Made by a program: the position numbers and the translations under genes. From NCBI GenBank assembly GCA_022826905.1, contig JAJDUA010000018.1:1-59056 (forward strand): a stretch of DNA of 59,056 nucleotides. The letters are read 5' to 3'. This document shows, piece by piece, positions 7,960 through 17,202 of this stretch (positions are counted from its first letter, which is position 1; every line of letters begins with the position of its first letter). Below the pieces are notes generated by a model that saw only the letters and a list, made by a program, of their open reading frames with translations, was not told the origin of the DNA and made no database searches. Source of the stretch: Candidatus Dadabacteria bacterium. GTDB lineage: Bacteria > Desulfobacterota_D > UBA1144 > Nemesobacterales > Nemesobacteraceae.

Positions 7960-8597
7960 TAATAAAATGCATCCCGGGCGGGATATTCATTGAAAACTGT
8001 TATATCATAGGGGATGAAGATACGAACGAGGCTATGCTCGTTGATCCCGGAGAGCAGATAGCGGAGATATCCGAGGAAATCGAAAGATCTGGGCTCGAGG
8101 TAAAAAAAATAGTTAACACCCACGCGCATCTGGATCACGTGGCCGGTGTCGAGACTTTCAAGAAAATGCTTGGCATACCCTTTTACATACACGAAAAAGA
8201 ACAACCCGTGCTTGATGTGCTTCCCGAGGCGAAGATGAGATTCCCCGGATTTGATTTTGTCGAAGTTCCCGAGGTAGATGGTTACGTGAAGGAAGGAGAA
8301 ACTCTTTCTGTGGGGAATCTCGGGGGAGAAATACTCCTTGTTCCGGGACACACCTGGGGGCATATATGTTTTGTTTTTGGAGAATCGATAATAGCTGGAG
8401 ACACTGTTTTCGCTGGAAGCGTAGGCAGGGTGGATCTCACAGGGGGAACAACCATGACGGAGCTTGTCGGGTCGATCCGCTCCGAGATTCTTAAATATCC
8501 CGATCATTACGAGATCCATCCGGGCCACGGCCCTCAAACGACAGTGGGAATTGAAAAAAAGACCAATCCTTTTCTCGTGGGAACTTTTGCTCTTTAG
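7956..8597 (+). CDS. MBL-fold metallo-hydrolase (glyoxalase II-like)
   Basis: The 213-residue protein carries the metallo-beta-lactamase signature HAHLDH (residues 56-61). Further metal ligands lie in PGHTWGH, GDTVF and HPGHGP. The compact length is that of the short glyoxalase II-like hydrolases, which cleave thioesters such as hydroxyacyl-glutathione; the true substrate is unknown. Translation starts at UUG 7956, which overlaps the acyP stop as TTGA, with AAGGAGA five bases upstream supporting this choice. Confidence 0.88.
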   Translation: MIIKCIPGGIFIENCYIIGDEDTNEAMLVDPGEQIAEISEEIERSGLEVKKIVNTHAHLDHVAGVETFKKMLGIPFYIHEKEQPVLDVLPEAKMRFPGFDFVEVPEVDGYVKEGETLSVGNLGGEILLVPGHTWGHICFVFGESIIAGDTVFAGSVGRVDLTGGTTMTELVGSIRSEILKYPDHYEIHPGHGPQTTVGIEKKTNPFLVGTFAL

Positions 8598-8604
8598 AAG
8601 AGAT

Positions 8605-8880
8605 ATGAGACCAGAAAGATTCATCAGGTTGGCTGTGTACTCGGTGATTGCCGTAGTGGTAGCCTTGATGTTTTTCAACGAGATTTCCAAGGTCTATTTT
8701 CTCAAGAACGAAAACAATAGGATAGAGAAAAGGATAGAGGACTTGAAATCGCAGAACAGGGCGTACAGAGAGGAAATAAAGGCCCTGAAGCAAGACGAAA
8801 GATACATTGAGAAAATACTGAGAGAGGAACTGGGGATGATAAAAGACAAAGAAAAGATATTCAGATTCAAAGAAGAATAA
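8605..8880 (+). CDS. ftsB: FtsB/DivIC-family septum formation protein
   Basis: This 91-residue protein has a short cytoplasmic tail, one membrane span (about residues 9-27) and a periplasmic coiled coil with heptad-like charged repeats (residues 31-65). It ends in a region with EELGMIKDKEKIFRF, a form common in DivIC/FtsB. These proteins join FtsL and FtsQ in the divisome. The ATG at 8605 is chosen because it starts just before the membrane span and has AGAAGAG upstream. FtsL and FtsQ are encoded in the dcw cluster of this window; this partner lies apart, as is usual. Confidence 0.78.
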   Translation: MRPERFIRLAVYSVIAVVVALMFFNEISKVYFLKNENNRIEKRIEDLKSQNRAYREEIKALKQDERYIEKILREELGMIKDKEKIFRFKEE

Positions 8881-8947
8881 CTTGGCAACCTTCATTCTTT
8901 GTTTCCATACTTAAAAGTTGCTCTGAAACAGTATCTGCTTTAAACGG

Positions 8948-9766
8948 ATGGATGATATGAAGCGAGAGCAGATATTCCGTCAGACCAAGAGGCTTGGGCA
9001 GAATTTTCTGAACGACCCCAACATACTCCGCAAGATTTGCGCTACCGCAAATCTCCAAAAAGAAGATCATGTGATTGAAATCGGGCCCGGCAAAGGCAGC
9101 CTCACGGAGCATCTCACACACGGTGTCGGCAGAGTCACGGCAATTGAGAAAGACAAGAGGCTGAGAACTTTTCTTGACGAAAAATTCGGAGAATCTGCAA
9201 ATATCAGATTTGTTTACGAAGATGTCCTTAAAATCGATTTCAGCCGTTTTTCCGACGGGGAAAAAACGAAACTCGTATCCAATCTTCCCTATAACATATC
9301 CACCCGGATTCTACTTAAGCTTCTCGATGAAAGAGAACTTTTCTCAAGGATAGTAGTGATGCTGCAAAAGGAAGTGGCCCAGAGGATATCTTCTGCAAAG
9401 GGGCGGAAAAACTACGGTTCCCTCTCGGTACTCCTCCAGAGCTGTTTCAGCGTAAAGCTTGCCTTCAAGGTTTCCCGGCGCGTGTTCTATCCGGTTCCCG
9501 AAGTGGATTCGGCGGTGGTGGTGCTCGACCCGCTTAAGGAGCCAGTGTTTTCTGTACCTAGCGAGAGGACCTTCAGGACCGTTACTAGGTACGCGTTTTC
9601 CTCAAGAAGAAAGACCATAAGGAATTCGCTCGGCAACTTTTTTGAGAGGGAGACCGTTGAACGGGCGCTTTCAGACTCGAGTATCGATCAGCGGAGAAGG
9701 GCGGAATCCCTTTCGGTTGAGGAATTCGCGAGATTGGCCGACAGCTTCCACGCAATAAATCAGTAG
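8948..9766 (+). CDS. rsmA: 16S rRNA A1518/A1519 N6-dimethyltransferase
   Basis: The 272-residue enzyme (KsgA) dimethylates two adjacent adenines of the 3'-terminal 16S rRNA hairpin late in small-subunit assembly. Visible motifs are QNFLND (19-23 region), the SAM-binding EIGPGKG at 44-50, and catalytic NLPY at 112-115. An in-frame Met three codons downstream is an alternative start. The 3' end overlaps the end of convergent dacB by seven bases, so no terminator lies between them. Confidence 0.95.
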   Translation: MDDMKREQIFRQTKRLGQNFLNDPNILRKICATANLQKEDHVIEIGPGKGSLTEHLTHGVGRVTAIEKDKRLRTFLDEKFGESANIRFVYEDVLKIDFSRFSDGEKTKLVSNLPYNISTRILLKLLDERELFSRIVVMLQKEVAQRISSAKGRKNYGSLSVLLQSCFSVKLAFKVSRRVFYPVPEVDSAVVVLDPLKEPVFSVPSERTFRTVTRYAFSSRRKTIRNSLGNFFERETVERALSDSSIDQRRRAESLSVEEFARLADSFHAINQ

Positions 9767-11163
9767 ACAAGTTCCCGAAGAAGCAGGTTCTGAAGTTTCT
9801 TTACCCTCGTGCCCATGCCGTTTGATATGATGGAAAAAACATAAACCCGCCCGTTTTTTCCGAATGCGTAGCCGGATAGAGACCTGGCTCCTTCAAGATA
9901 CCCGGTTTTTGCATAGACCTTGCCCTTGAGGTAGCGAAATCTTTTCTTGAGAGTTCCGTCAACTCCGGCGATCGGAAGGGACGCGACAAACTCCTCGGAA
10001 ATATCCGGATCATCGTAGGCCTTGGCGAGTGCATGCGTTATATCCTCGGGCGACACCCTGTTCAGCCTTGAGAGACCGGAACCGTCGGCCACGGAGAAGC
10101 TTCCATTGAGACCGATTTTTCTCAGGTGATTTTCAATCACGCGCGTTCCGGATTCCCATGAGCCTGGGGCGCCGGAGAACTCGGCGCCGATCGCCTTCAC
10201 GATGCTTTCTCCTATTATGTTTACGCTTTCTTTGTTGTACTCATGAATAATGGTGCCCAGAGGTTCTGAGTAATGAGTGAGAATTTTGCCGGCCCATCGA
10301 GGCACCTTCCCACGTTCTATGGGACCGTCTACCTTGATTCCGTTTTCCTCGAGAACTCTCTTGAATACCGCTCCGAAGTAAAAAAACGGGTCTGGTACCG
10401 AAATCTCCAAGGTCTCGGCTTTTTTTCGGGAGGAGACGTATCCGGAGATATTGAGTTCGTTTCGTTCGTTGTACACTGCTCTAACGCCCGACCTTTTAAG
10501 CCTGGTGGAAACCCTGTTTCTAATCGGGAAGGGAAACTCCGCGGGTTCCGTTCTCACTGTAGCGGGCACCCCCTGCACCTTGGACGCGGAAATTTTTATC
10601 TTGGCCGAGTTGTAATTAAACGAAATCGCCGTTACGGGAGGGCAAAATCCTTTGTCGAACCATTCAGGGTCCCAGCCCTGTCCGTAGAGGATGTCGTCAA
10701 AATATGAACCGTCAAGATATATGCCACCGTCGATTCTGGTTATCCCGAGTGCTTTAATCCGTCCGGCAATCTCCCGAAGTTCCCCGATGTCTATCATGGG
10801 ATCTCCGAACCCTTTTACGTAAAGACCGCCGTGGCCGACTCCCGAGTGTATACCTCCGCCCAGATAAAACTTCGTTTTGAACCGGAAATTTTTTCCAAGG
10901 ATAGAAAGAGCTGCTATGGAGGAAAGTATTTTGTTATTGGAAGCGGGGATGAATTCCTTTTTGCTGTTATAACGGAAAACCGTTCTGCCGGTATCGGCCG
11001 AGCGGACCATGATCCCGATTTTTCTTTGCGACGGGGGGCTTTTTGAGATAAAGGAGAGGATTTTTTTGTGGTTTACATCAGCATAGGAGGAGGCGGCCGG
11101 CAGAAAGGCAAAGAGTAAAACCAAGGTGCGCAGAATCAGGATTTTTCTTCCGGAATTCGTCAT
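9760..11163 (-). CDS. dacB: D-alanyl-D-alanine carboxypeptidase/endopeptidase (PBP4 type, S13)
   Basis: The 467-residue protein has a signal peptide (residues 1-28, ending near SSYA) and all penicillin-binding motifs of family S13. The nucleophile is in SNNK (Ser75-Lys78), SFNYNS fits the second motif region, the DGSGLSR segment is typical of S13, and KTG lies at about 419-421. It trims peptidoglycan stem peptides and cross-links in the periplasm. It follows polA on the same strand with 17 bases between, so the two are probably co-transcribed. Confidence 0.92.
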   Translation of the reverse strand: MTNSGRKILILRTLVLLFAFLPAASSYADVNHKKILSFISKSPPSQRKIGIMVRSADTGRTVFRYNSKKEFIPASNNKILSSIAALSILGKNFRFKTKFYLGGGIHSGVGHGGLYVKGFGDPMIDIGELREIAGRIKALGITRIDGGIYLDGSYFDDILYGQGWDPEWFDKGFCPPVTAISFNYNSAKIKISASKVQGVPATVRTEPAEFPFPIRNRVSTRLKRSGVRAVYNERNELNISGYVSSRKKAETLEISVPDPFFYFGAVFKRVLEENGIKVDGPIERGKVPRWAGKILTHYSEPLGTIIHEYNKESVNIIGESIVKAIGAEFSGAPGSWESGTRVIENHLRKIGLNGSFSVADGSGLSRLNRVSPEDITHALAKAYDDPDISEEFVASLPIAGVDGTLKKRFRYLKGKVYAKTGYLEGARSLSGYAFGKNGRVYVFSIISNGMGTRVKKLQNLLLRELVY

Positions 11164-11180
11164 TGCTGCATTTTTTTGGG

Positions 11181-13868
11181 TTAGTGAGCTTCAGCCCAGT
11201 TCTCTGCGGCGCGCATCTCCACTCTGAGCGGTACATTAAGCTCCCAGGCGTTTTCCATGTCGTTTTTTATGTGAATTCTCAGTTCTTCAAGTTCCGTTTC
11301 GTGAACCTCGAAAAGAAGCTCGTCGTGAACCTGAAGAATCATCTTGGAGTGAAATGCTCCTTCCTCAAGTCTTCTAGATATGCGGATCATCGCCAGATTT
11401 ATTATATCCGCCGCGGATCCCTGTATCGGAGTGTTTATGGCTTCCCGCTCACCTCTGCTCCTTTCCACTCTGTTCCCCGACACAAGCTCCGGTATGGGTC
11501 TTCTTCTTCCGATAAGCGTTTCTGTGTACCCCCTGCTCCGTGCCTCCTCAACCGATGACTGCATATAGGTCTTTACTTCCGAGTATCTGTCAAAATACCT
11601 GTTTATGTAATTTCTCGAGACCGAGACCGTGGTGCCGAGCTGTTTTGAAAGACCGAAAGCGCTTATTCCGTATATTATCCCGAAGTTTATGGTCTTGGCG
11701 AGATTCCGCATCTCGGAGGTAATCCGGTCTTCGCCTGCGTTAAAGATTTCGCAGGCCGTTGCGACATGCACGTCCTTGTCAGCTCGAAGCGCCTCAAGCA
11801 GGGTTGGATCCCCCGAGAAATGGGCCAGCAAGCGAAGTTCTATCTGTGAGTAATCGGCCGACAGCACAACACAGCCGTCTTTCGCCATGAACGATTTTCG
11901 GATTCTTTTCCCATCCCCGGTTTTTATCGGGATGTTCTGAAGATTGGGATCGCTTGAGCTCAGCCTTCCGGTTGAAGTGCCGGCAGGATTAAAAGAGGTG
12001 TGAATCCTTCCCGTGGCAGGATTGATAAGCCTCGGGAGCTGATCAATGTAAGTGGACTTCAGTTTGGAGAGAAACCTGTGCCTCAGTATCAGACGGGGCA
12101 CCTCGTGGATTGTCGAAAGATCTCTCAGCACTTCTGAATCAGTGGAAAAAGCGCCTTTGGCGGTTTTCTTTCTGGCAGGAAGCCTTAACTTTTCGAAAAG
12201 CACCTCGGAGAGCTGCTTCGTTGAATTTATATTAAACTCTCCTTCAGTTTTTTCGTATATCTCGGCTTCGATGGAACGGAGATCCCTTTCAAATTCCCCC
12301 GACATTTCCTTGAGAATCCCAGTGTTGACGCTTACGCCCGTAAACTCCATGTCACAGAGAACAGGAAGAAGTCCGAGAACATTCTCCCTGTAGAGATCCC
12401 AGAGTTCCTCCCGCTTGAGAGCTTCAAGAAACCTCCTTGAAAGAATGAGCGTCACGTCGGAGTCTTCGCAGGAATATTTTGTTGCTGTCTCGATATCAAC
12501 TTCGGCGAAGTTCTTCTTGGATTTCCCCTTGCCCGTAACGTCATCGTAGGAGATCATCCTGTGGCCAAGCTCCATTCTTGAAAGTTCGTCAAGTTTGTAG
12601 CTTCCCCGAGAGGCGTCAAGCAGGTGAGCTGCAAGCATAGTGTCGAAGTAAATTCCCCTGAGCCTAACTCCGTGATTTTTAAGCACTAGCATCTCGTATT
12701 TTATGTTCTGTCCTATTTTCTTTATGTCTTCGGATTCGAAAATGGGTTTCAGCATCGAAAGCGCGGTATCAAGTTTCATCTGTTTTCCGGTTTCCATAAT
12801 GCCCGTGTGTCCCACGGGAACGTAAAAAGCCTGTCCCGGGGCTGTGCACAGCGAAAAGCCAACTATCCCTGCGTTCATCGGCAACTTGGAATCCGTCTCG
12901 AGATCTATTGAGAGTTCTCCCGCTTCTTCTACCATGCTTATGACCCGGCCGAGGGATTTTTCCTCGAAAACGGTTTCGTAGGAGTCGTATCTTACCGTTT
13001 CGCTTTCGCCTGGAGTGCGGGATCCACCAATTTCGTCTAGGAGTTTTTCAAATTCAAGTTCTGAGAATATTTTCTGAAGATTTTCGGCTGCGTATCCATC
13101 GTACTTGAAGCCTTCGATTCCGGTTCCTACTTTGACGTCAGTTTTTATGGTAACGAGTTCGCGGCTAAGGTACGCGTCGTCTTTGTGCTTTATTAGCCTC
13201 TGTGCTACACTGGGGCGAAGTTCTTCTAGGTTGTCGTATACGCCGTCAAGGTCCCCGTACTTGGATATAAGGACCGTAGCGGTTTTCTCCCCTACGCCTG
13301 CCACTCCCGGAATGTTGTCAACCTTGTCTCCTACAAGAGCGAAGAAATCAATCATCTGTCCGGGCTCGATCCCGTACTTCTGGCGCACTTCCTGCACTCC
13401 GGTTACGCGTTCCCTCATTGTGTCAACAAGAGTCACGTTCTCAGACACCAGCTGGCAGAAATCCTTGTCTCCGGTGACCAGAACCACCTTCAGTGTCCCC
13501 TGCGCCGTGGCTATGGTCCCTATGATGTCGTCGGCCTCGTATCCCTCCATTGCAAACATCGGTATTGAGAATGCCCGTACCAGTTCGAAAATCTTAGGGA
13601 ACTGGAGCTGGAGGCTTTCTGGAGCCTCGTCCCTGTTGGCCTTGTACTCAGGGTATATCTCGTTTCTGAACACTTCTCCCTTGGAATCGAACACCATCCC
13701 TAGGTACCTCGGTTCGTATTCCTTGAGAAACTTAAGAAGCATGCTCGCAAATCCGTAGACGGCGTTGGTTGGGAACCCATCGGAGGTGGAAAGATCGGCC
13801 CTTACGCCGTAATACGCCCTGAATATATATGAACTGCCGTCAATCAGATAGAGCGGGTGTTGAGACAT
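11181..13868 (-). CDS. polA: DNA polymerase I
   Basis: At 895 residues it is a full three-domain enzyme for Okazaki-fragment processing and repair. The N-terminal 5' nuclease has VTGDKDFCQLV and GVGEKTA. The middle 3'-5' exonuclease keeps its acidic residues in SIDLETDS and in YSCEDSDVT, so proofreading is probably active. The polymerase domain has DYSQIELRLLAHFSGD (motif A), the O-helix region, and QVHDELLFEV (motif C). It lies downstream of a methyltransferase gene and upstream of dacB. No odd features were seen. Confidence 0.97.
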   Translation of the reverse strand: MSQHPLYLIDGSSYIFRAYYGVRADLSTSDGFPTNAVYGFASMLLKFLKEYEPRYLGMVFDSKGEVFRNEIYPEYKANRDEAPESLQLQFPKIFELVRAFSIPMFAMEGYEADDIIGTIATAQGTLKVVLVTGDKDFCQLVSENVTLVDTMRERVTGVQEVRQKYGIEPGQMIDFFALVGDKVDNIPGVAGVGEKTATVLISKYGDLDGVYDNLEELRPSVAQRLIKHKDDAYLSRELVTIKTDVKVGTGIEGFKYDGYAAENLQKIFSELEFEKLLDEIGGSRTPGESETVRYDSYETVFEEKSLGRVISMVEEAGELSIDLETDSKLPMNAGIVGFSLCTAPGQAFYVPVGHTGIMETGKQMKLDTALSMLKPIFESEDIKKIGQNIKYEMLVLKNHGVRLRGIYFDTMLAAHLLDASRGSYKLDELSRMELGHRMISYDDVTGKGKSKKNFAEVDIETATKYSCEDSDVTLILSRRFLEALKREELWDLYRENVLGLLPVLCDMEFTGVSVNTGILKEMSGEFERDLRSIEAEIYEKTEGEFNINSTKQLSEVLFEKLRLPARKKTAKGAFSTDSEVLRDLSTIHEVPRLILRHRFLSKLKSTYIDQLPRLINPATGRIHTSFNPAGTSTGRLSSSDPNLQNIPIKTGDGKRIRKSFMAKDGCVVLSADYSQIELRLLAHFSGDPTLLEALRADKDVHVATACEIFNAGEDRITSEMRNLAKTINFGIIYGISAFGLSKQLGTTVSVSRNYINRYFDRYSEVKTYMQSSVEEARSRGYTETLIGRRRPIPELVSGNRVERSRGEREAINTPIQGSAADIINLAMIRISRRLEEGAFHSKMILQVHDELLFEVHETELEELRIHIKNDMENAWELNVPLRVEMRAAENWAEAH

Positions 13869-13968
13869 GAAAGAAACCGCTTACGCGTTATTCGTTAAGT
13901 ATACCCAACCGTCCTTACGGGAGGGAATCAGCTTGCTGATGTGTTTTTGGCCGGTGCCGGAGACGACG

Positions 13969-14610
13969 TTATTTCTCTGCGCTGTAAACAAACGCTGGAG
14001 GAAAATTGGACCAGACGGTTTTCGACTTGACGACACTTGTGAACTTGTTTCGCAGGATTGAACGGAATCTTCTGGCATTTGGAACCATCATGCTGATTGA
14101 ATAGCTGAAAGTGATCATCCTGCCTCCAGGCTTAAGTACATCCCAGATGATTTCAAGCAGTCTGTCCTGGGTTCCGTGGTCAAATATGGCCCAAGGAAGA
14201 CTTGAAATAATGCAGTCGCAGGAATTTTTTCCGTGCTGCTCGAGATATTTTTTCATGTTCTCCGCAGAATCCCTGTAGACTGTTGCGGAAGGACATCGCA
14301 GTTTGGTTGCTTCGCAGAACTCGGGATTGATCTCTATTGCGAAAAACAGTGCTTCCGGGTTTTTCTTCTCAAGAATTTTCTCGGTAAAAACCCCGGTTCC
14401 AGAGCCAAGTTCCACCACGGTTCCCATTTCGTCAAGCCGGGCCGTCTCGGTGACAAGCTCCGACAGTTCCTCGTTTGAAGGCGTTATCGAACCCGTACTT
14501 TTGGGATCCCTGAAGAACTGCTTTATGTAACCGTATGCTCCGAGTTTCAACGATGCCTCCGATAAGATACAAATCGGTGTAATTATAATAGCTTGCGATG
14601 TTTTGTCCAT
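13969..14610 (-). CDS. SAM-dependent methyltransferase, phospholipid N-methyltransferase-like
   Basis: The gene encodes 213 residues from the ATG at 14610; the open frame continues upstream but there runs antisense to ffh. The class I SAM motif VVELGSGTGVF is near residues 66-76. The preceding SITPSNEELSELV recalls the entry of PmtA-type phospholipid N-methyltransferases, as does ISSLPWAIF in the middle. Such enzymes methylate phosphatidylethanolamine toward phosphatidylcholine; the assignment to this substrate is tentative. It lies 100 bases upstream of polA and divergent from ffh. Confidence 0.7.
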   Translation of the reverse strand: MDKTSQAIIITPICILSEASLKLGAYGYIKQFFRDPKSTGSITPSNEELSELVTETARLDEMGTVVELGSGTGVFTEKILEKKNPEALFFAIEINPEFCEATKLRCPSATVYRDSAENMKKYLEQHGKNSCDCIISSLPWAIFDHGTQDRLLEIIWDVLKPGGRMITFSYSISMMVPNARRFRSILRNKFTSVVKSKTVWSNFPPAFVYSAEK

Positions 14611-14662
14611 GTTGCTGTTAAAGTACGGACCTTGACGCTTCTGTGCGTCGGGCGGGGAAGGA

Positions 14663-14691
14663 TTGTATTTTCCTAATTCCGGTATTATATA
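14663..14691 (+). promoter_or_regulatory. Candidate promoter for the ffh operon
   Basis: TTGTAT (14663-14668) and TATATA (14686-14691) are 17 bases apart, 47 bases ahead of the ffh start, in the divergent gap. The match is moderate and read by eye. Confidence 0.35.
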
Positions 14692-14737
14692 GATCGTTAC
14701 ACTGCTCTGGATGGCTTGAAAGGCGGGAAATGCAGCA

Positions 14738-16072
14738 ATGTTTGAAGGAATCTCGAAAAAGCTCGGCACTACCCTCAAAAGGATAGGTGGGTACGGGAAG
14801 CTAAGCGAAAAGAACATAGAGGACGCGCTTCGTGAAGTGCGTCTCAGCCTTCTTGAAGCGGATGTCAATTTCAGGGTGGTCCGCCAGTTCACAGGACTTG
14901 TCAAGGAAAGAGCGCTGGGTCGGGAGGTCGAAAGAAGTCTCAATCCGGGACAGCAGTTTGTAAAAATAGTTAAAGAAGAACTTACCGGTATTCTCGGGCT
15001 GGAAAACGAACCCCTGAATCTAAACGTCGCGCCTCCGGTGATAATAATGCTGGTCGGGCTTCAGGGTTCGGGAAAAACCACCACGGCGTCGAAGCTTGCC
15101 AAGTTTCTCAAGGAGCGCCACGGCAAGACCCCACTGCTGGTTCCCGCCGACATCTACCGTCCCGCCGCAATAGAGCAGCTAAAGGTGCTCGGAGAAAAAA
15201 TAGACGTAAGCGTCTACGATACCGTGGCCGGTTCGGACCCCGTGGACGTGTGCGCGGATGCGGTATCGGCTTCCGCGAAACAGGGGGCAGACGCGGTGAT
15301 CATAGACACGGCCGGACGTCTTCATCTTGACCGCGAGCTAATGGATGAACTGGGGAGCATAAAGAAGAAGGTAAATCCCCATGAAATCATCCTCGTTGCC
15401 GACTCGATGACGGGACAGGATGCCGTAAACGTTTCGCAGAGCTTTGATGAAGCCGTTGATCTCGACGGCGTGATCCTCACGAAGATGGATGCGGATGCGA
15501 GGGGAGGGGCGGCGCTTTCGATAAAGTCTACCACCGGCAAGCCTATAAAGTTCTTCGGAACGGGGGAGAAAGCCGATGCGCTTGAAGTCTTTCACCCCGA
15601 GAGAATAGCCTCGAGAATCCTGGGAATGGGAGACGTCCTAAGCCTCATAGAAAAGGCGGAAGATGCTTTTGAAGAGGAAAGAACGAAAAAACTCGCGGAG
15701 AGAATCTCGAAAAAGCAGTTCTCACTTGAAGATTACAGGGAATCGATAATGGCCATGAGCAAACTCGGTTCAATAGAAAGCATCGCCCACATGGTTCCAG
15801 GGATGAAAAAGGTCACCGATAACCCCGAAGCGATGGCAAAGGCTGAGGAAGAGATAAAAAAGAGCCTTGCGATAATCAACTCCATGACGGTGCCCGAAAG
15901 AAGGGATCATACTATCCTAAACGGCAGTCGCAGAAAGAGAATCGCCAGGGGAAGCGGAACTTCAGTGCCTGACGTGAACCGCATGGTAAAAAACTACATA
16001 CAAATGCGAAACATGATGAAAAACATGGGGAAAATGGGTAAACTAACAAAAAGAATGATGAAATTCAGATGA
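14738..16072 (+). CDS. ffh: Signal recognition particle protein Ffh (SRP54)
   Basis: The 444-residue GTPase binds signal sequences of nascent inner-membrane proteins and 4.5S RNA. The N domain spans about 1-90. The G domain has GLQGSGKT at 107-114, the DTAGR box and TKMDADARGG. The M domain (about 300-444) is methionine-rich and ends in repeated MM-containing helices. Its receptor FtsY is encoded in this window at 31.6 kb. It heads the ffh-rpsP-khpA-rimM-trmD-rplS run, an order widespread in bacteria. Confidence 0.97.
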   Translation: MFEGISKKLGTTLKRIGGYGKLSEKNIEDALREVRLSLLEADVNFRVVRQFTGLVKERALGREVERSLNPGQQFVKIVKEELTGILGLENEPLNLNVAPPVIIMLVGLQGSGKTTTASKLAKFLKERHGKTPLLVPADIYRPAAIEQLKVLGEKIDVSVYDTVAGSDPVDVCADAVSASAKQGADAVIIDTAGRLHLDRELMDELGSIKKKVNPHEIILVADSMTGQDAVNVSQSFDEAVDLDGVILTKMDADARGGAALSIKSTTGKPIKFFGTGEKADALEVFHPERIASRILGMGDVLSLIEKAEDAFEEERTKKLAERISKKQFSLEDYRESIMAMSKLGSIESIAHMVPGMKKVTDNPEAMAKAEEEIKKSLAIINSMTVPERRDHTILNGSRRKRIARGSGTSVPDVNRMVKNYIQMRNMMKNMGKMGKLTKRMMKFR

Positions 16073-16115
16073 CGGGAGCATATCTTTAACCCCGGATTCA
16101 GGAGGTAACAGCAGT

Positions 16116-16349
16116 TTGGTCAAGATAAGATTGAGCAGGATAGGATCCAAGAAGAGGCCGTTTTACAGGATAGTCGCTGCGGATGTCCGTTCCCCGCGCG
16201 ACGGAAAGTTTCTTGAAATACTGGGACATTACGACCCGCGGAAAAAACCTCACGAACTCAAGGTAGACATGGAAAGAGTAAAAGCGTGGATAAATAACGG
16301 CGCCAAGGCAACCAACAGGGTGAGCAAGCTTATATCGCAGGTTACGTAG
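16116..16349 (+). CDS. rpsP: Ribosomal protein bS16
   Basis: The 77-residue small-subunit protein reads [19 protein letters not shown] at its start, the usual bS16 beginning. The start codon is UUG at 16116, with AGGAGG ten bases upstream; no ATG or GTG is available at the conserved N-terminus. It sits 43 bases behind ffh. Confidence 0.96.
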   Translation: MVKIRLSRIGSKKRPFYRIVAADVRSPRDGKFLEILGHYDPRKKPHELKVDMERVKAWINNGAKATNRVSKLISQVT

Positions 16350-16411
16350 CATATTTTCTTCCAGGCGAAAATTCATACACAAAGATTCTAGTTTCAGGAG
16401 GGATGCTCCTT

Positions 16412-16651
16412 ATGAGTCAGCTCAAAGACTTTGTCGAATTCATGGCTAAATCCATTGTCGACAACCCCGAGGAGGTTCAGGTGACAGAGGTGGCGGGCGA
16501 GAAAACTACGGTTATTGAGCTTAGAGTGGCCTCCGAAGACTTGGGGAAGGTAATCGGAAAACAGGGAAGGACCGCAAAGGCGATTCGCAGTATATTGGGC
16601 GCCGCGGCCGCAAAAATGAAAAAACGCGCCGTCTTAGAGATCCTTGAATAG
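16412..16651 (+). CDS. khpA: KH-domain RNA-binding protein KhpA
   Basis: This 79-residue protein is nearly all one type II KH domain, with the [15 protein letters not shown] loop that contacts RNA. The family binds many small RNAs and mRNAs and works with KhpB in several bacteria. The ATG at 16412 is preferred over an in-frame ATG at 16403, because AGGAGGG ends at 16402 and so lies directly against the earlier codon but nine bases ahead of the later one. It lies between rpsP and rimM, the usual place. Confidence 0.92.
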   Translation: MSQLKDFVEFMAKSIVDNPEEVQVTEVAGEKTTVIELRVASEDLGKVIGKQGRTAKAIRSILGAAAAKMKKRAVLEILE

Positions 16652-16653
16652 CA

Positions 16654-17187
16654 TTGCCGGAAAGCGCGAAACAAAACCTTGTTCTCTACGGGAAGATAAC
16701 AAAAAGACATGGTCTTTACGGTGAAGTGAAGGTGTTCGCTTTCGGCGGACATCCCGAAACCCTATCCGGGATAGGAAAAGTCTATGTAGAAGTTCCTGAC
16801 CGCAAAGAACCCCGAAGATTCGGTTTGTCCCGGATAAAAATCCAGAAAAACGTTGCGATTGTTAAGCTAGAGGACGTTGATACCCCCGAGGCTGCCGATG
16901 CACTTAAAAATCTCCACGTGCTGGTCGAAAAAGACGATTTGCATCCCCCCGGAGAAGATGAATATTACTGGACTGACCTCATCGGGCTTCGGGTCTGTAC
17001 CTCTCACGGAGATAATATTGGGGAGGTAGGGGATCTTATCGATTCGGGTGGATACGACATTCTCGTGATAAAGAGTCCGGAACGGGGGAAGGAATTTCTC
17101 GTTCCGTTTGTCAAAAAGTTCGTGACTGCGGTGGATCTTGAGGCTTTGATGATCACCGTGGAACCGGTTGAGGGACTCCTCGAGTAG
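16654..17187 (+). CDS. rimM: Ribosome maturation factor RimM
   Basis: The 177-residue factor assists 30S head assembly by binding uS19. The N-terminal RimM domain begins with YGKITKRHGLYGEVKVF, and the C-terminal PRC-barrel spans about residues 95-177 (YYWTDLIGLRV). The start is UUG at 16654, two bases behind the khpA stop, with no better codon nearby; translation probably relies on coupling. Confidence 0.93.
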   Translation: MPESAKQNLVLYGKITKRHGLYGEVKVFAFGGHPETLSGIGKVYVEVPDRKEPRRFGLSRIKIQKNVAIVKLEDVDTPEAADALKNLHVLVEKDDLHPPGEDEYYWTDLIGLRVCTSHGDNIGEVGDLIDSGGYDILVIKSPERGKEFLVPFVKKFVTAVDLEALMITVEPVEGLLE

Positions 17188-17202
17188 TCCGGTGATAGTG
17201 CG

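Noticed and set aside
13105-13758. 217-codon plus-strand frame inside polA
   Set aside because: It lies wholly antisense to a well-conserved polymerase gene, has no family motif, and its serine- and arginine-rich make-up is that of a reverse-complement frame.
13927-13940. Palindrome ATCAGC-TT-GCTGAT followed by a T-rich stretch between the methyltransferase and polA
   Set aside because: It reads as a terminator only on the plus strand, where no gene ends; the loop is too small and the stem weak.
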